This document shows positions 36,707 to 49,172 of a DNA stretch of 64,000 nucleotides, in pieces. Source of the stretch: Aphidius gifuensis (Eukaryota; Arthropoda; Insecta; Hymenoptera; Braconidae); the NCBI RefSeq assembly GCF_014905175.1, contig NC_057792.1, positions 6,882,001 through 6,946,000 on the forward strand, written 5' to 3'. The notes beneath the pieces were generated by a model, which was given only the letters and a program-made list of their open reading frames with translations, had not been told where the DNA came from and did not search any database. Numbering within the stretch: the stretch's first letter is position 1; every line of letters begins with the position of its first letter. Position numbers and translations under genes: made by a program.

Positions 36707-37715
36707 CAGTGATGGGTAAATGGTCGATTTTTGAGGTTTCATACACTTACAGTAAGATACTGTAAGATACTGTAAGAAACTGTAAGATACCTCTGACGCC
36801 ATTTTGAACATTCTTGATGACTGTCGACTGCTGTCGACTCGACAATTAGTTCTTATTGCTCGATATATATTGGTACATGTAATTTATTTGTTATATAAAT
36901 ATATATATAATATCAAGGAAAACCAGTTTGAAGGAATTAATGTTGCTTGAAACATAATTTTTTGGCAACATTAATTTCTTAGCTCCATCCTTTCCTTAGC
37001 TACTGCTTTTCCTCGGACATTTTCTATTCATTAAATAAATAATATACATGTCATTTTATTTTTAAAAATGGAAATGTCAAGAAAAGCAGTAGCTAAGGGA
37101 AAGATGTAGCTAAGGAATTAATGTTGCTTAAAAAAGATTTCTGGCACAATTCCTTAGCTCCATCTTTTATCGCTTACTACTATTTTTCCTTGGGATTTTT
37201 ATTTATTTATATTTATATTTAAAAAATAAAATGCATGTAATTTTATTTATTAAATAAATTAAAATGTCCAAGGAAAAGCAGTAGCTAAGAAAAAGATGTA
37301 GCTAAGAAATTAATGTTGCCAAAAAATTATGTTTTAAGGAATTAATGTTGCTTTAATTTTAAATAACTAATTTTATAAATAAATAGAAATCCCAAGGAAA
37401 AATAGTAGCTAAGGAAAAGATGGAGCTAAGGAATTACAGTTGCCAAAGAAATTCTTTTTTAAGCAACATTAATTCCTTAGCTACATCTTTCATAACTATA
37501 TTTTGGAATTTTTATTTATTTAATAAATGAATTACATGTATTTATCGAATAAAAAAAAATTGTAGCACGAAAGTTCCACTTTTATTCGTAGAAGGCGCTG
37601 GGAACGCAATGTAAGATACCTCGATGTATGAAACCGATGATGTAAGATACGGTATCTTACATGGTATCTTACACATGTAAGATACCGAGGTATCTTACCT
37701 ACCCAACACTGACTG
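36707..37715. mobile_element. hAT-like non-autonomous element, 1009 bp
   Basis: Left end CAGTGATGGGTAAATGG and right end ACCTACCCAACACTG followed by ACTG. An exact 8-bp duplication GTATCGAA lies at 36699-36706 and 37716-37723; 8 bp and CAGTG/CACTG ends are typical of hAT transposons. Subterminal GTAAGATAC words are repeated at both ends (36750-36795; 37610-37695), resembling transposase-binding repeats. The interior is satellite A array 4, with no transposase. Confidence 0.82.
36895..37520. repeat. Palindromic satellite A, array 4
   Basis: AAAAGCAGTAGCTAAG and complementary units with ATACATGT spacers, wholly inside the hAT-like element. Either the satellite was captured by the element or it inserted there. 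Confidence 0.85.
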
Positions 37716-37723
37716 GTATCGAA

Positions 37724-38227
37724 CAAGATGTGCTTTTTTAAAAAAAAAAAAATTTGCCTATAGGGATATTTTAATAACAAATATATATCTAGGGATATTT
37801 CGTGTTTGGTTTTGTCCTTCTCTCCCTTCTCTCTGCTTCTCTCTCTCTGTTTTGTCGCTATCGAAAAAAAAAAAAATCACTAAGTTATCACAAAATAAAA
37901 AAAAAAACAATTATAGTAAATAAGTATAAATAAATAAGTACTTATTGAAATTTTTATTTAGTGACAAATTTCAGATCCTACGTGTTAACGTGGCATAAAA
38001 ATAAAATAGATAAATTATTTTTTAAATGATGTGGACAAAAGTACAAATAAGATAACGCATTAACGCGTGGCTAAATGTGTGAAGTTGTGTGATAGTATAT
38101 TGACACTAATTGTTTATAAAAACAATTGAAATAATTAATATACAATCCATTTGATTTTTTTTTTTTCTCTTTATAATTAATTTTGTTGTTATTGTTGTTT
38201 ATCTTATTGAAAATACAAAGTACTACA
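37724..38227. other. 5' flank and 5' UTR of Derlin-2
   Basis: No gene. A pyrimidine run with CTCTCT words at 37815-37852 may be a GAGA-type promoter element. The transcription start cannot be fixed. Confidence 0.45.
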
Positions 38228-39580
38228 ATGGCATTTAGACCACTTAGACAAGAATATTTGCAAATGCCTGTTGTCACACGAGCTTATACAACTGCTTGTG
38301 TATTAACAACAATTGCTGTGGTATGTTTTTATTATCTCAATTTATAATCATTTGTTTTGATATATAATCATTGTGATTTATATTTTATTTTTTGTATTTT
38401 TATTACAGCAATTGGATCTTGTTTCGCCTTTTCAACTCTATTTCAATCCAATTGTCATTGTTCAACAATACCAGGTGAGAAAAAACAAAACAACTTATGA
38501 CATGGCAATATTGATAAAATAAAAAAAAAATAAACATATGTTAATGAATATGGTAAAAAAAAATTTTAACAGTTTTTATTTATTGAAAATAAGTTGTTTA
38601 TATTTTGGAGTAATTTTTTTTTTCGTTAGAATTAAATAAATATAATTAAATTAGTAAAAAAAGAGTTAGATAAATAAAATTAATAATAATAATTTTTATT
38701 TTTTACCAATAAACAGATATGGAGACTCGTAACAACATTTTTATATTTTGGAACATTTGGTTTCAACTTTTTTTTCAACATAATTTTTACATACAAATAT
38801 TGTAGAATGTTGGAAGAAGGAAGTTTCCGTGGTAAAACTGCTGATTTTGTTATGATGTTTATATTTGGAGCAGTATGTATGGTTGTATCCTTTTTGTTGC
38901 TGTACAAAAAAAAATTAATATATATTTAAATTTTAACTATAAGATATTTTAATTAAAAAAAATAATCATGATTTTTCTTGACATAAATTTTTATAATAGT
39001 TTTTTGCATTTTTTGTAAATTTATTATTTTTGGGTCATGCACTGACTCTCATGTTGGTTTATGTTTGGTCAAGAAGAACACCATTTGTCAGAATGAATTT
39101 CTTTGGTTTATTAAATTTCAACGTGAGTATCAATTAACTATTAATTAATGATTGATATTTTTATTGTGGCATATTTCTGATGCCAATGATTCTATTTTTC
39201 TTGTTAATATTTATTTATTATTATGTTACTTTTTTTATTTTTCTAGGCACCATTATTACCATGGGTTCTTCTTGGTTTTTCTGTACTTATTGGCAATGTA
39301 ATATGGGTAGATTTAATTGGAATGGCTGTTGGTCATATGTATTATTTTGCTGAAGATGTTTTTCCAAATCAAAGAGGAGGTTTTCGTATCATCAAAACAC
39401 CAAATATCCTGTAAATATAATTTAAAACAATAATTTCTATTGTATATATTTTCAATTTTTATTTTTTCGTTTTTCAGTAAAAAACTTTTTGATGAGCATC
39501 CTGAGGATCCAAATTATGCTCCATTGCCAGAAGATAGACCTGGTGGCTTTGCTTGGGGTCGAGGTGCTGATGCACAATAA
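38228..39580 (+). CDS. Derlin-2: Derlin-2, ER-associated degradation membrane protein
   Basis: Six exons: 38228-38320, 38409-38474, 38717-38884, 39000-39122, 39247-39410 and 39478-39580; 717 nt, 238 aa, no break. The N-terminus reads MAFRPLRQEYLQMPVVTRAY, followed by the QLYFNPIVI and QYQIWRLVTTF segments, the CRMLEEGSFRGKTADFV loop, the Derlin WSRR motif (MLVYVWSRRTPFVRMNFFG), the GHMYYFAEDVFPNQRGG block with its rhomboid-fold Gly-His, and a proline-rich tail. Family: rhomboid-like pseudoprotease forming part of the ERAD retrotranslocation channel with Hrd1 and p97. Length and motif order match Derlin-2/3 rather than Derlin-1. Introns are 82-242 bp. Confidence 0.96.
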
Positions 39581-40714
39581 TTTAATATTACAGCCAAAAA
39601 ATTATTTAAAAATTTATATATATAAAATAAATGTCGAGTAATTCATTTTCGTTAAAAAAAAAAATATATAGAAATACTGTGATTTTAATTAAACTCACTT
39701 GATTGTCTTCGAAACTTTTTTTTTTTGTTTTTTATATCTTTAAATTATTATTTTGGCTCTTGCCAGTATCAAATCAATCTCAACGTGAATAATTTATATA
39801 AATTTTTTGTGTCGTTTATTTGTAAGAAAAAAAAAAAAAAACGTGCTTGTACATATTTATAAATAGTTAAAATGTATGATGAGTAAATGGTACAATGTTT
39901 TTATGATAATAAAAAAAAATAATAACGGGAGAAAAAAAATAGTATTTTTTATTTTTTTTTTTAAATAATTATTTTATTTAAATTTCATTTATTCGTCTGG
40001 TACAAATATTGCAATCAGACATTGTCAACAATTTTTTTTTTTATTCTTAATTATTTTTCAGAATAACATTTGTGGTTTTTTATTTTTCTTTAATAATTTA
40101 ATTTACATTATTAATGAATTTTGGTATTTACTTTGATTTTTAAATTTAATAATTATTCATAGTCCATTTAACTTTTACCGTTATGTGAACTTTTTAATTT
40201 TCTCTTCTTTACTTTTTCATTTTATTATCTGAGTCTCATTAGAACGAACAAGTCTATCTTTATCTTCTAATTTTGTTAAATTTTCTATAATTTATATATA
40301 GAAAAATGAAAGTCTAACATTTTTTAAATCTGTGTAGTTAAAAAAAAATTTTATACACAAATTTTTTCTTTCTTTCATAAACTTGGATATTGCTTTTTTT
40401 TTTGTTATAGAAAAAAAAAAAAAAATCAAATAAAAGTTAAATACAGAAGAAAGAAAAACATTTCATTTCTAAAAAAAAAAAAATAATAATTTCTATCTAA
40501 ATAATTGAGTAATTTTTCAAAGCTAAATAAAGTAATTGTTTGAATTTTTAATTGACTAATTTTTTTAATCAAAAGTAAACAAACAATTAAAAAATTTAAA
40601 TATGGAAAATACATGAAATGAACTATAATACAATGACTGAAATAATTGTTGTGACGAGGAAAAAAGATAAAAAAAAAAATATTTATATATAAATAATTTA
40701 CAGATGAAAATTAT
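39581..40714. other. Convergent 3' flanks of Derlin-2 and the PP2C gene
   Basis: AT-rich with long A and T runs. Candidate AATAAA signals lie soon after both stop codons. No further gene. Confidence 0.5.
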
Positions 40715-42752
40715 TTAAATTGCCACAGTCGCTAATAGCACCGTAATATCATCTGGCTTCCCACCTAGAATTTAAAAAAAAACTACATGAATGACTATTA
40801 AATTATAGTTTTATTAGTTAACTAACGATAGAAATAATTTGTGAATTAATTAAGTAATTAAAAGTATTTCTATTAACATATAAACTTACCAATGGCATCA
40901 ATACCATTTTGTCTAGCACTTTGTGCAAATGGTGACATAAAAGCTTCATCAAATGCTAAACTACGTGCCATCCATGCAATTGTATTAGCAACACCTTGTA
41001 TTTTTTTTGGATCTTTTTCACCTTCAACTTTTTGCATTTCTGTGACTAGTAATTGATCTGGTACATTATCAAATACACCATCTGTTGCAAGAAGAATAAC
41101 ATCACCATCTTCAACACCAAAACTTGATGTATCAGCAGATTCTGGACTATAAAAATAAATAAATAAATAATTATTAACTAATCAATATTATAATAATAAT
41201 TTTACTTGATACATACCTATCACTTAAAACTAAACCAGAGTGTCCTGGTGGTGGTAATGACAATTGAAATGGTGTATTAAAATAATGCTGTTGTTCTGAT
41301 GAACGATGAACAACTTCACCTTTTCTAACAATTACAAAACCACTATCACCAATATTTGCAGCATAAATACTACTTGTTTCTTTATTTAAAATAATAACAC
41401 ATGCAGTACTGCTACCTAAAATAAATAACAACAACATTTTTTAGTTAAATATAATATTTTTTTTCGATTTTAAATATTTTTGTTATGTAATAATAATAAC
41501 ATAAATGCTGACAGTTAATTTGGATAAATGCCAATTTAATCACAAGACTGACATAGTAAAATTAAGTTGAAAAAAATAAATGTTATATTTACCTAAAATT
41601 GGTTGTTTATTTTCTAATAATTCATAATAACTTTTAGCTAATAGACCAGCTGGTTCTGATGGTACAAATCTGCCCATTGTGACTAGACGTTCACATGTTC
41701 TCATAAGAAAACTTGAAAATTCACCAGGATCAATTCCATAATGTCGCCAGCCACCTACACCATCAGCAACACCTGAAAAATAAAATACATAACAATATGA
41801 AATATTATTGAACCAAAGAAACAATAAAATCAAAATGTATTATTTTAATTTTTAAATAAATCAAAGTTAAAAATAAAATGTTGAAAAATTTTGGCATGTG
41901 ATTTTTTTTATATTACATAATAAAAATTACTATGAGAGAAATCTTCATGACAAAAATTATATATTGATATTTTTGTCTGGTTAATTTATTGCTCAATATG
42001 AGACCCATGACCTTTGAAAATTGTAAACCATAAAATATATCTAAAAATAATTATTTATTATTTTTTAAATGTTGTTTTTCTCTTAGGGTTTTGTATGAAC
42101 GAAAGACAAAAAAAAAATTATGGCATTAATCCAACAACTGTTACTCCCACTCTGAATGAACAATAATAAAAAAAAAAAAAAACTCTGTCTCAAGTGTATC
42201 AAAGTTCATTTTGCAAAATAAATATACATACTAACATGCAATAGTTAAATAAATAAATAAAAAAAATTTCTAAATTATACTTATTTAAATAACAATAACA
42301 ATTTTTCTTTGAAAATATGATAAATATTTACATTGAAATGTTAATCAAAGTTCATGTATCAAGTTGATTAACAAATGTAATTTTTTGTTTTTTGTCTTTT
42401 AATTGTAATAAAATATAAATAAATTGACATGATAAAATTATTTATAATAATATAAATTGACATGATTTTTTATTGTTAAAAAATATAAAAAAATTAATAA
42501 GATAAATAATTATTTAATTAACAAACCAATGACTTCAACAGATTTAAATTTTGCATTGAACCATGCATCATCACCAAATTGTCCTTTTTTTATTTTTTCA
42601 TGACCAAAATTTTTTGGAAAACCACAAACAGCTGATACAAGTGATGCTTCACGTGATTTAACAAAACCAGGATCAGCACAAGCTGAATAATTTGCTATTC
42701 CATTCCAAATAGTACGTGTTAGTAATCTACCAGTCCAATAAATTGACTGCAT
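40715..42752 (-). CDS. PTC7-type mitochondrial protein phosphatase (PP2C)
   Basis: Five exons: 42527-42752, 41593-41772, 41217-41415, 40890-41146 and 40715-40764; 912 nt, 303 aa, no break. The N-terminus is basic and amphipathic-looking (WTGRLLTRTIWNG), fitting mitochondrial import. Metal-binding and PP2C motifs: FGDDAWF, GVADGVGGWRHYGIDPGEFS (first Asp pair), STACV, NIGDSGFVIVR, the PPPGH loop, ILLATDGVFDNV (metal Asp) and KPDDITVLLA near the end. Length equals the usual 300-325 aa of PPTC7. Family role: Mn2+/Mg2+-dependent Ser/Thr phosphatase in mitochondria, linked in yeast and mammals to coenzyme Q synthesis and mitophagy receptor control. Head-to-head with INO80E, about 1.2 kb apart. Confidence 0.94.
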
Positions 42753-43908
42753 CCTTTATTTATTATTTAATTTTTAACAATTAAATAGATAATTTATATT
42801 TTTAAAAAAATTAAATAACCAGTTTGATTAATATCATTTTACAACAAATAACTTGTTATTAACAGCAAAAAAAAAAATTTTTTATTATTTAATAATAAAG
42901 AATTTAGTAAATAATTTATTTTATTTTTTTTTTAACACAATTAAATTTCACAAATTATAATTAATCATCACTTTCTGGACCATCATTTTTTATTTTTCAA
43001 TTGTCGTAGATTATTGTATTTTTTTTTTTTTTTTTATCAAGTTCTCATGTTGTAAAATGCTAATGCGTAAATTTTATATAAAATAATTTTTTAATTTTCA
43101 TGTGACACTTTTATTAAACTGTTTTTATTTTTTTGTCAAAAACCAGCTACAACTAATATTAATTGTCTAAAAAATTATCTAAACTCATGACATACATCAG
43201 AAAAACACACTGGAATATTTAATAACTTCTCTCTCAGTCTCTCCCTTCTTTTTTCATTAATTTTGATTAGAAAAAAAGAGAGGGAGTCATCACATGTGGA
43301 AATTTTTTTTTTTTTTTCTACACTACTAGTAGCGCCACTATCGAAATTATATAACATGTTTCTAATAATTAAATATTTAATAAACAATTAAAGTAAATAA
43401 ATTAAAAACAGTCATTAATTTATTATAAATTAATAAATTATCTAATTATTGGAATAATAGTTATTAAATTATAAATAATTTACGTGCTTTTCTTTTTAAA
43501 CTATGGCGGCCATTTTGTTGATATTAATTGTGTAAAGTTAACTGTATTATCGATAAGAAGAAACAAACAATATGGAAGCCACTCGCAAAATAAAATTTAT
43601 TTATTCTAAAAATAATCAATCAAACATAATACAATTATTTTTGACATACGATTTATAACAATTATTTAATAAGTAAGTTATAAAATTAAAAATAACAATA
43701 AATAAATTAAAATTAAAACTTAATTTAATACAATAATTAATGTGACAGTTATTTTTGTTTATGTTGTCACTGTCTTCTACTTAAAAATATAACCTTAAAA
43801 TTTTTTTTTTTACAATTGTTTTTATTGTAGGTTTATGGCAGTATACAGTATATTTTGTTTATAATAAAAACACAATAAATAATTGATTATTTCAAAGATA
43901 CATGATCA
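42753..43908. promoter_or_regulatory. Divergent promoter region of PP2C and INO80E
   Basis: Shared upstream DNA of two divergently read housekeeping genes. It contains the DRE at 43548-43555 and a GGCGGCCATTTTG word just before it (43506-43518). The rest is AT-rich. Confidence 0.6.
43548..43555. promoter_or_regulatory. DRE (TATCGATA) candidate
   Basis: Exact palindrome TATCGATA, the DREF/BEAF-32 binding core found at many insect housekeeping promoters, about 360 bp upstream of the INO80E start. One site in AT-rich DNA could be chance. Confidence 0.5.
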
Positions 43909-44830
43909 ATGTTAGACGAATGGTATTGTCGTTCAATAGCAAATAACAATGCAGATATGGAAGACGATGAGGATGACAGCCCTGATGAAGAAATGCCAAA
44001 TTACAAAGATCAATATCGTAATTTAAAAAGAAAGCTTAAATTTTTAATTTATGTAAGTTATAAAAATAAATAAATAAATTTAGTTAAGTGTCAAATATTT
44101 TTAACAATGAAAGTATATTTAAAATTCATTTTTTTTTTAGGAAAATGAATGTTTTCAAGAAGCATTACGTTCAACACAACGAAAATTATTAAAAGTAAAT
44201 CGTGATAAAAGTTTTTTACTTGATCGTTTATTACAATATGAAAAAGTTGATAATTCATTTAGTGAAAGTGATGTTACTGAATCATCAGAGGATGAAAATC
44301 CACGTATTGAACCAGTGAAAAAGAAAAAATTAGATAATACATTAAATCATAATAATATGAATAATAGTACATCACAAATTGTATCAACAATGCCAATAAC
44401 TCCAACAACAACAGCAATAACATCAACACCACAATTACCACCACCACCAACAACAACAACAACGACAGCAATAACAACTGCAATAATACCAACAATAAAA
44501 CCAATAAGTACAAGTAAAAAGAAAAAAATAACAACACCAAAACAACCAAAAGTACAAAATATTAATCCACCAATACAAACAAATAATATTAGTTCAATGG
44601 TAACAATGATGTCTGATGGTCATATGACACCTGAAGAAGTTGAAAGACATTTAGAATCACGACAAACATATCTGGAACTTGTACCAGAAAAAGCACCACC
44701 AACAGTACCAACTGAAATGTTTAGTAATGATCCATCTCTTGATAGTGAATCAAATGATATTGGAGAACTTGAAGCATCACCAAGTCATTTAGGTGATGAT
44801 TGTTTGAGTGTTGACATGATGGCTGAATAA
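43909..44830 (+). CDS. INO80E: INO80 complex subunit E
   Basis: Two exons: 43909-44052 and 44141-44830; 834 nt, 277 aa. Start at ATG 43909 (MLDEWYCRS); an internal Met (MEDDEDDSPDEE) is an alternative start that still keeps the conserved part. The conserved block spans the intron: YKDQYRNLKRKLKFLIYENE, then CFQEALRSTQRKLL and DKSFLLDRLLQYEKV, a coiled-coil seen in INO80E. Then come an acidic stretch (ESSEDE), a KKKK patch, a Thr/Pro/Ile low-complexity run encoded by ACA/CCA repeats, a second KKKK patch and a conserved-looking tail (HMTPEEVERHLESRQTYLEL). Nuclear; part of the INO80 nucleosome-remodelling complex. Confidence 0.9.
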
Positions 44831-45811
44831 TAAGAAATTCATATATTTTTTTTTTTTTTTTTTTTTTTTTTATGTAACCAATGATCAAATCATCATAATT
44901 TAGATTTAAAAAAAAAAAAAAAAAAGAATTATTAGTTTATCGAATTTTTTGAAAAAAATTAAGTAAATTCCTTCAGATATTTAATTAATTGTATGTAATA
45001 ATAAATTGTAAGTAATACGAATAAATTTATAATTATAGGTAATATTGAATATATATATACAAAAAAAAAAAAAAAGCTTTTACTATATTTTTAATTTTTT
45101 TATTATTAGACAAAAATATTGAAATGTGTTTATGGAAAAACCTACAAATTGCATTCGACATGTGGAGAGAAAAAAAAAAAAAAAAATGATAAATTGCAAA
45201 AAACATTAGCAAAAGTTAATTAGAAGGAATTTAAAAAATGTCAATTTAATAATTTTTTTAACAATGAAAATTTATTTTTATTAACAGTAGAAATAAAAAA
45301 TATGCTATTTTCATATTTATATAAAGAGATTTTGTTTTTTTTTTAATTTAGAACAGTCAGTTGTCAATGAAGGGGTGTTGTTGAATAATTACCACAGGTT
45401 TCTTTATTGGTGTAATCTAGAAAATGGAGATTTTTGTAAATGTATGCATCATAAAGTTCCTTTGTAATTTCGCTGATTTACACAAGCAGAGGACATATCA
45501 TAGATGCAGGTATTTATACCTTCTTTTTTAGTTTTGTTTTAACATTGAAGTACTATATATTATTGCGTGTACTTGAAGAATATCAATATTTATATAATAA
45601 CTGTATACTGTGATTACACAAATACCAAGTTTACTGGGTCATCCTTTATGTTAACTAATAAAAAAAAACTAGAACAAAGGTGTACACTGCATTTATATCC
45701 TTAGCATGTGAGTAAAGGACATAAATGGCCTCATCGTTATAGGTGACATATCACTATGAGAACAACGTCAGTTGTCTGTCGAAGCTGAAAAGGAAAATAC
45801 ACTTTATCGAC
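44831..45811. other. INO80E 3' flank and IR 5' flank
   Basis: Long A and T runs; no gene. The open frame extends upstream of the chosen IR start to 45743 without ATG. Confidence 0.45.
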
Positions 45812-47649
45812 ATGTCATTGAAATTACAAATACTGCAGATACTTGTGCCCATAATTTTTGTATCATTGATTTCTGCAAATTTAATTTTTGACAATGTACA
45901 AGAGTCAATTGATTTACAAGTGCGTTTTCATGCTACCATTGATACAATTAATTTCTGTTTTTTTGATGAGCCAAAATATGGAATAGTTTTGGTTGGTGAT
46001 TCCAAGGATATTGACATTCAGTTGCTGATGGATTATGGGCCAGTGATTGAACTTGACAAGTCAGTAGTTGACGAATCAGATAATAATTACAAATTGCAAA
46101 TTTTCATCGTGACAATTGACCTTGATCTTGAAGCTAATATTAAACGTTTGAAGAAATCATCATGGTGGAATCATGATGGGTTTTATATAATTATCGATAA
46201 TGGTCTCTCAAAAAGTCAAAAGTGCAAAGATGCTGGAGATGTTTTGCAGATAGCTTGGAAGATGGATATTTTGCGGGTAATATTTATTTGTACTGATGGC
46301 ACAAATGGTCAAGTGATGTTTTACACATTTAATCCATTTACAAGTCGTTCACTCATTTCTTGGGAAAGAGTCAAACACATCAACAATGAATCTACTGACC
46401 CATGGACACTCTACCGTCAACGGTACATTCCAAGTAAGTAACAAATCTTGAACTCAAAAATGTAAAATCTGTATTTAAATAATCATGTGGATACCTTCTT
46501 TTAGACTCATTAAAATGTACAACCATTGATCATGATAAAACTCTGCATTTGGATGGTTATGGAGGAGTATCAGCAGCTTTTAGTGGCGTTTATAACGACA
46601 GAAATCATGAAAAATTAATTAGATTCTTGTATGAACAGCTAAATGTTACATTGTCATATTTAACAATGAACGATTCTTTAGGTCTCGAGGTTGAAGGAAC
46701 ATCGACTACTCTTCTTGGCAACCTGTTAGCGAATAAATCGCTAGACATGAGACTACGATTCAAAGGAATGGTTTACACAAAGGAAATTGTCTTTTCAAGC
46801 ATAGCTTTTCAGAGCTCGTATACGTTAATTAGTAAAAATCACGGTAAAAAAAGCATGTTTGATCAAATTTACGAATTGTTTGGTTGGCGATTGATTTTAA
46901 TTATGGCATTTTTTTCCATAACGACTATTATAATGTTTAAAATATCAATGAGTATGGACATTGATCTTGCAATTTTAGAAATTATTAGAATGTGGGGAAA
47001 TGCTAGTTTCTTAAAAAAACCAACAGATTTACCATCAAGAATTTATTTATTTGGTATCCTTTTATTAGCGCTCATTTTGTGCTCAGTTTTTCAAGGTAAA
47101 ATTCTTGGTTTTCAATTGAATCCAAATCCAGAAAAAAACATAGACACCGTAAATGATTTACTTGTGGAATTTAAAAATTACAAAATTTATGGATCCAAAA
47201 TTGTTATTAATTTTTTGGATGAAGAGTTAATTAAACGGTCTATTTCTGTGAAAAGTATCAAATCTTGTGTAAAATATGTTGTCAATGATTCATCAAGTGT
47301 TTGTGCTGGTGGTTGGTTAAAATTGCAGAATGAGGCATTAAAGTATTCAGACTTGTATGTAGCAAAAGCACCATTTGTAAAATTGTATGGAGCTTTACCA
47401 ATGCGAAAAAACTGGCCACTTGCAAATCGTGTCAATACAATTTTAACTCAATATTTTGAACATCAACCATTCAAATTTAGCTTTTTATACCTCAGAAAAG
47501 ATCACGATGGATTCTCCGATGATCCAAAACCACTCAAGCGTCAGCATTTTGATTTTGCGTTTAAGTTTTTGATATTAGGATTGGGCATTGCTTTTGTTAT
47601 TTTTATTATTGAATTGTTTCAATATAAAAATACAAGATTATTTATTTAA
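45812..47649 (+). CDS. Divergent ionotropic receptor (IR)
   Basis: Two exons: 45812-46433 and 46505-47649; 1767 nt, 588 aa, intron phase 1. Start at ATG 45812, giving a signal peptide (LQILQILVPIIFVSLISA). The N-terminal ~200 aa form a divergent extracellular domain. Exon 2 has the S1 half, then membrane helix 1 (GWRLILIMAFFSITTIIMF), the pore loop (DLAILEIIRMWGNASF), helix 3 (IYLFGILLLALILCSVFQGK), S2 and helix 4 (FLILGLGIAFVIFIIELF). Family: ligand-gated cation channels derived from ionotropic glutamate receptors; divergent IRs serve taste and other chemosensation. The classical glutamate-binding Arg/Thr/Asp set is not evident, as usual for divergent IRs. A broken copy lies at 7345-7660. 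Confidence 0.88.
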
Positions 47650-48124
47650 AAAAGAATCTGAAATTTAAATTAAAAGTATGAAACTATAAGAGACATACAA
47701 GTACAATACAATATTAATTGAATATATATATATTCAAAAATAATTATGTTTAAATAGTAAAAATTATTTTTACAGTTTAGAAATTTTTTAAAATTTAAAT
47801 ATAATATTTTTGGAACATTGCTCGTCACAGCATCAATTAAAGCATCATTAATAAACAATTTAAATATTAATTACAAAATATATTTTATGAATATCCTGAT
47901 AATTGAATTTTAATTTGTAATTTTATCTGATGGTTGGAATTTTATTTACTACCATTTGTCTGCAAAATATTTATACTATATATAACATTAAATGTATGAT
48001 AATAATAATGAAGAAACATTTATCTTCTCCAATAATATACTATGATTTTATATAACATAAACTTTTTACTTATAAGTTATTACTAACTTAATAACTTCTT
48101 ACTATTTATATTTATTTGAATATT
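47650..48124. other. IR 3' flank
   Basis: AT-rich; nothing recognised. Confidence 0.4.
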
Positions 48125-48320
48125 GATAATTTATAACAAACAAAATGCAGCTGAACATTCAAATAAATAATTTATATCCAATAAATTAATTGTCCATTAT
48201 CTGTTGAATTCCATGGATATTTTACTGACATTGCAGGCGTCAATACTATTTTGTATTATTATCATTATGTACTAGTTGTATATTAACATTAAAATTATTG
48301 GTTTAAATGCATAGAGAGAT
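48125..48320 (-). pseudogene. Odorant receptor OR2 exon 2 fragment
   Basis: Close nucleotide match to 50020-50211 in OR2 exon 2. The 70-bp stretch starting ATTAATTGTCCATTATCTG is almost unchanged, and the AATGCAGCTGAACATTC and ATTATGTACTAGTTGTAT words are shared. Indels (for example around 48165 and 48255) break the frame. Nothing of the other exons is seen, so it is a partial duplicate just downstream of OR2. Confidence 0.85.
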
Positions 48321-49172
48321 TTATTTCCAACGGACATGATAATAGAAATAATAACAGATAGAATTTATAAATGAAAAAAAAAAATTCTACAAAAAAATAT
48401 TTATCATTTTATTTATGTCGATGCAATGGAAAAACTTTATCAACTTATTTACGATAATTATTTCGATTATTTTTTTTTATCATAATTACAATAAGTTTTT
48501 TTTATTTTTTTTATTTCATTTATAATATTATATTTATGTTTTCTTATTAATAATCATTCCATTTAATTTTTTATTACAAATAATAATCATAAGTTAAGTG
48601 TATAATATTTATTTATACCCAAGGTTTAAAATATATTTGGAAGCAACGAAAGTCGCAAAATTATTTACAGTCAACTTGCATATTTATATTTAAAATTTTT
48701 TAAATCTAATACTGTACAAAAGATCAATACACTTATTTGATGATACTATGAAAAGTGTTAATAATGAGAATCATTTTATTAACTGTAGTTTTTGTTGAAT
48801 ATATCAATCGTACTTGGTTTGTTGATGATGTGATTACAAACAATAGGAAAAAAAAAAAAAAAAAATAGAGACTAAATGATGATAAACAAACAGGTAATTT
48901 ACAAATATTATTATATTATCTCGTATTTTTTTAAAACTGCAGTTTTATCAATGTAGGGGTTAAATTGTTATCAAACATTGTGTAACAGTAATGTGATTGT
49001 TTTACTTTTAATCCAATGAAGTTATGCAAGGCTTAAATTGATACCATCAATAAAAAAAAAATTGCCTTAATTGACAATAAAGTTTTATATTTTTACGGCA
49101 GTTGAAATTAGGTATGGAAAACATTAATTTTCTACATATAATAGTCTCATAGAGTTTCATATGATATAGGTA
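48321..49172. other. AT-rich spacer downstream of OR2
   Basis: No gene or clear repeat; includes an A17-type homopolymer near 48848. Confidence 0.4.

Noticed and set aside
44274..44549. Leucine/valine-rich 91-codon minus-strand frame resembling a membrane protein
   Set aside because: Antisense of the ACA/CCA low-complexity part of INO80E; the plus strand has the conserved gene.
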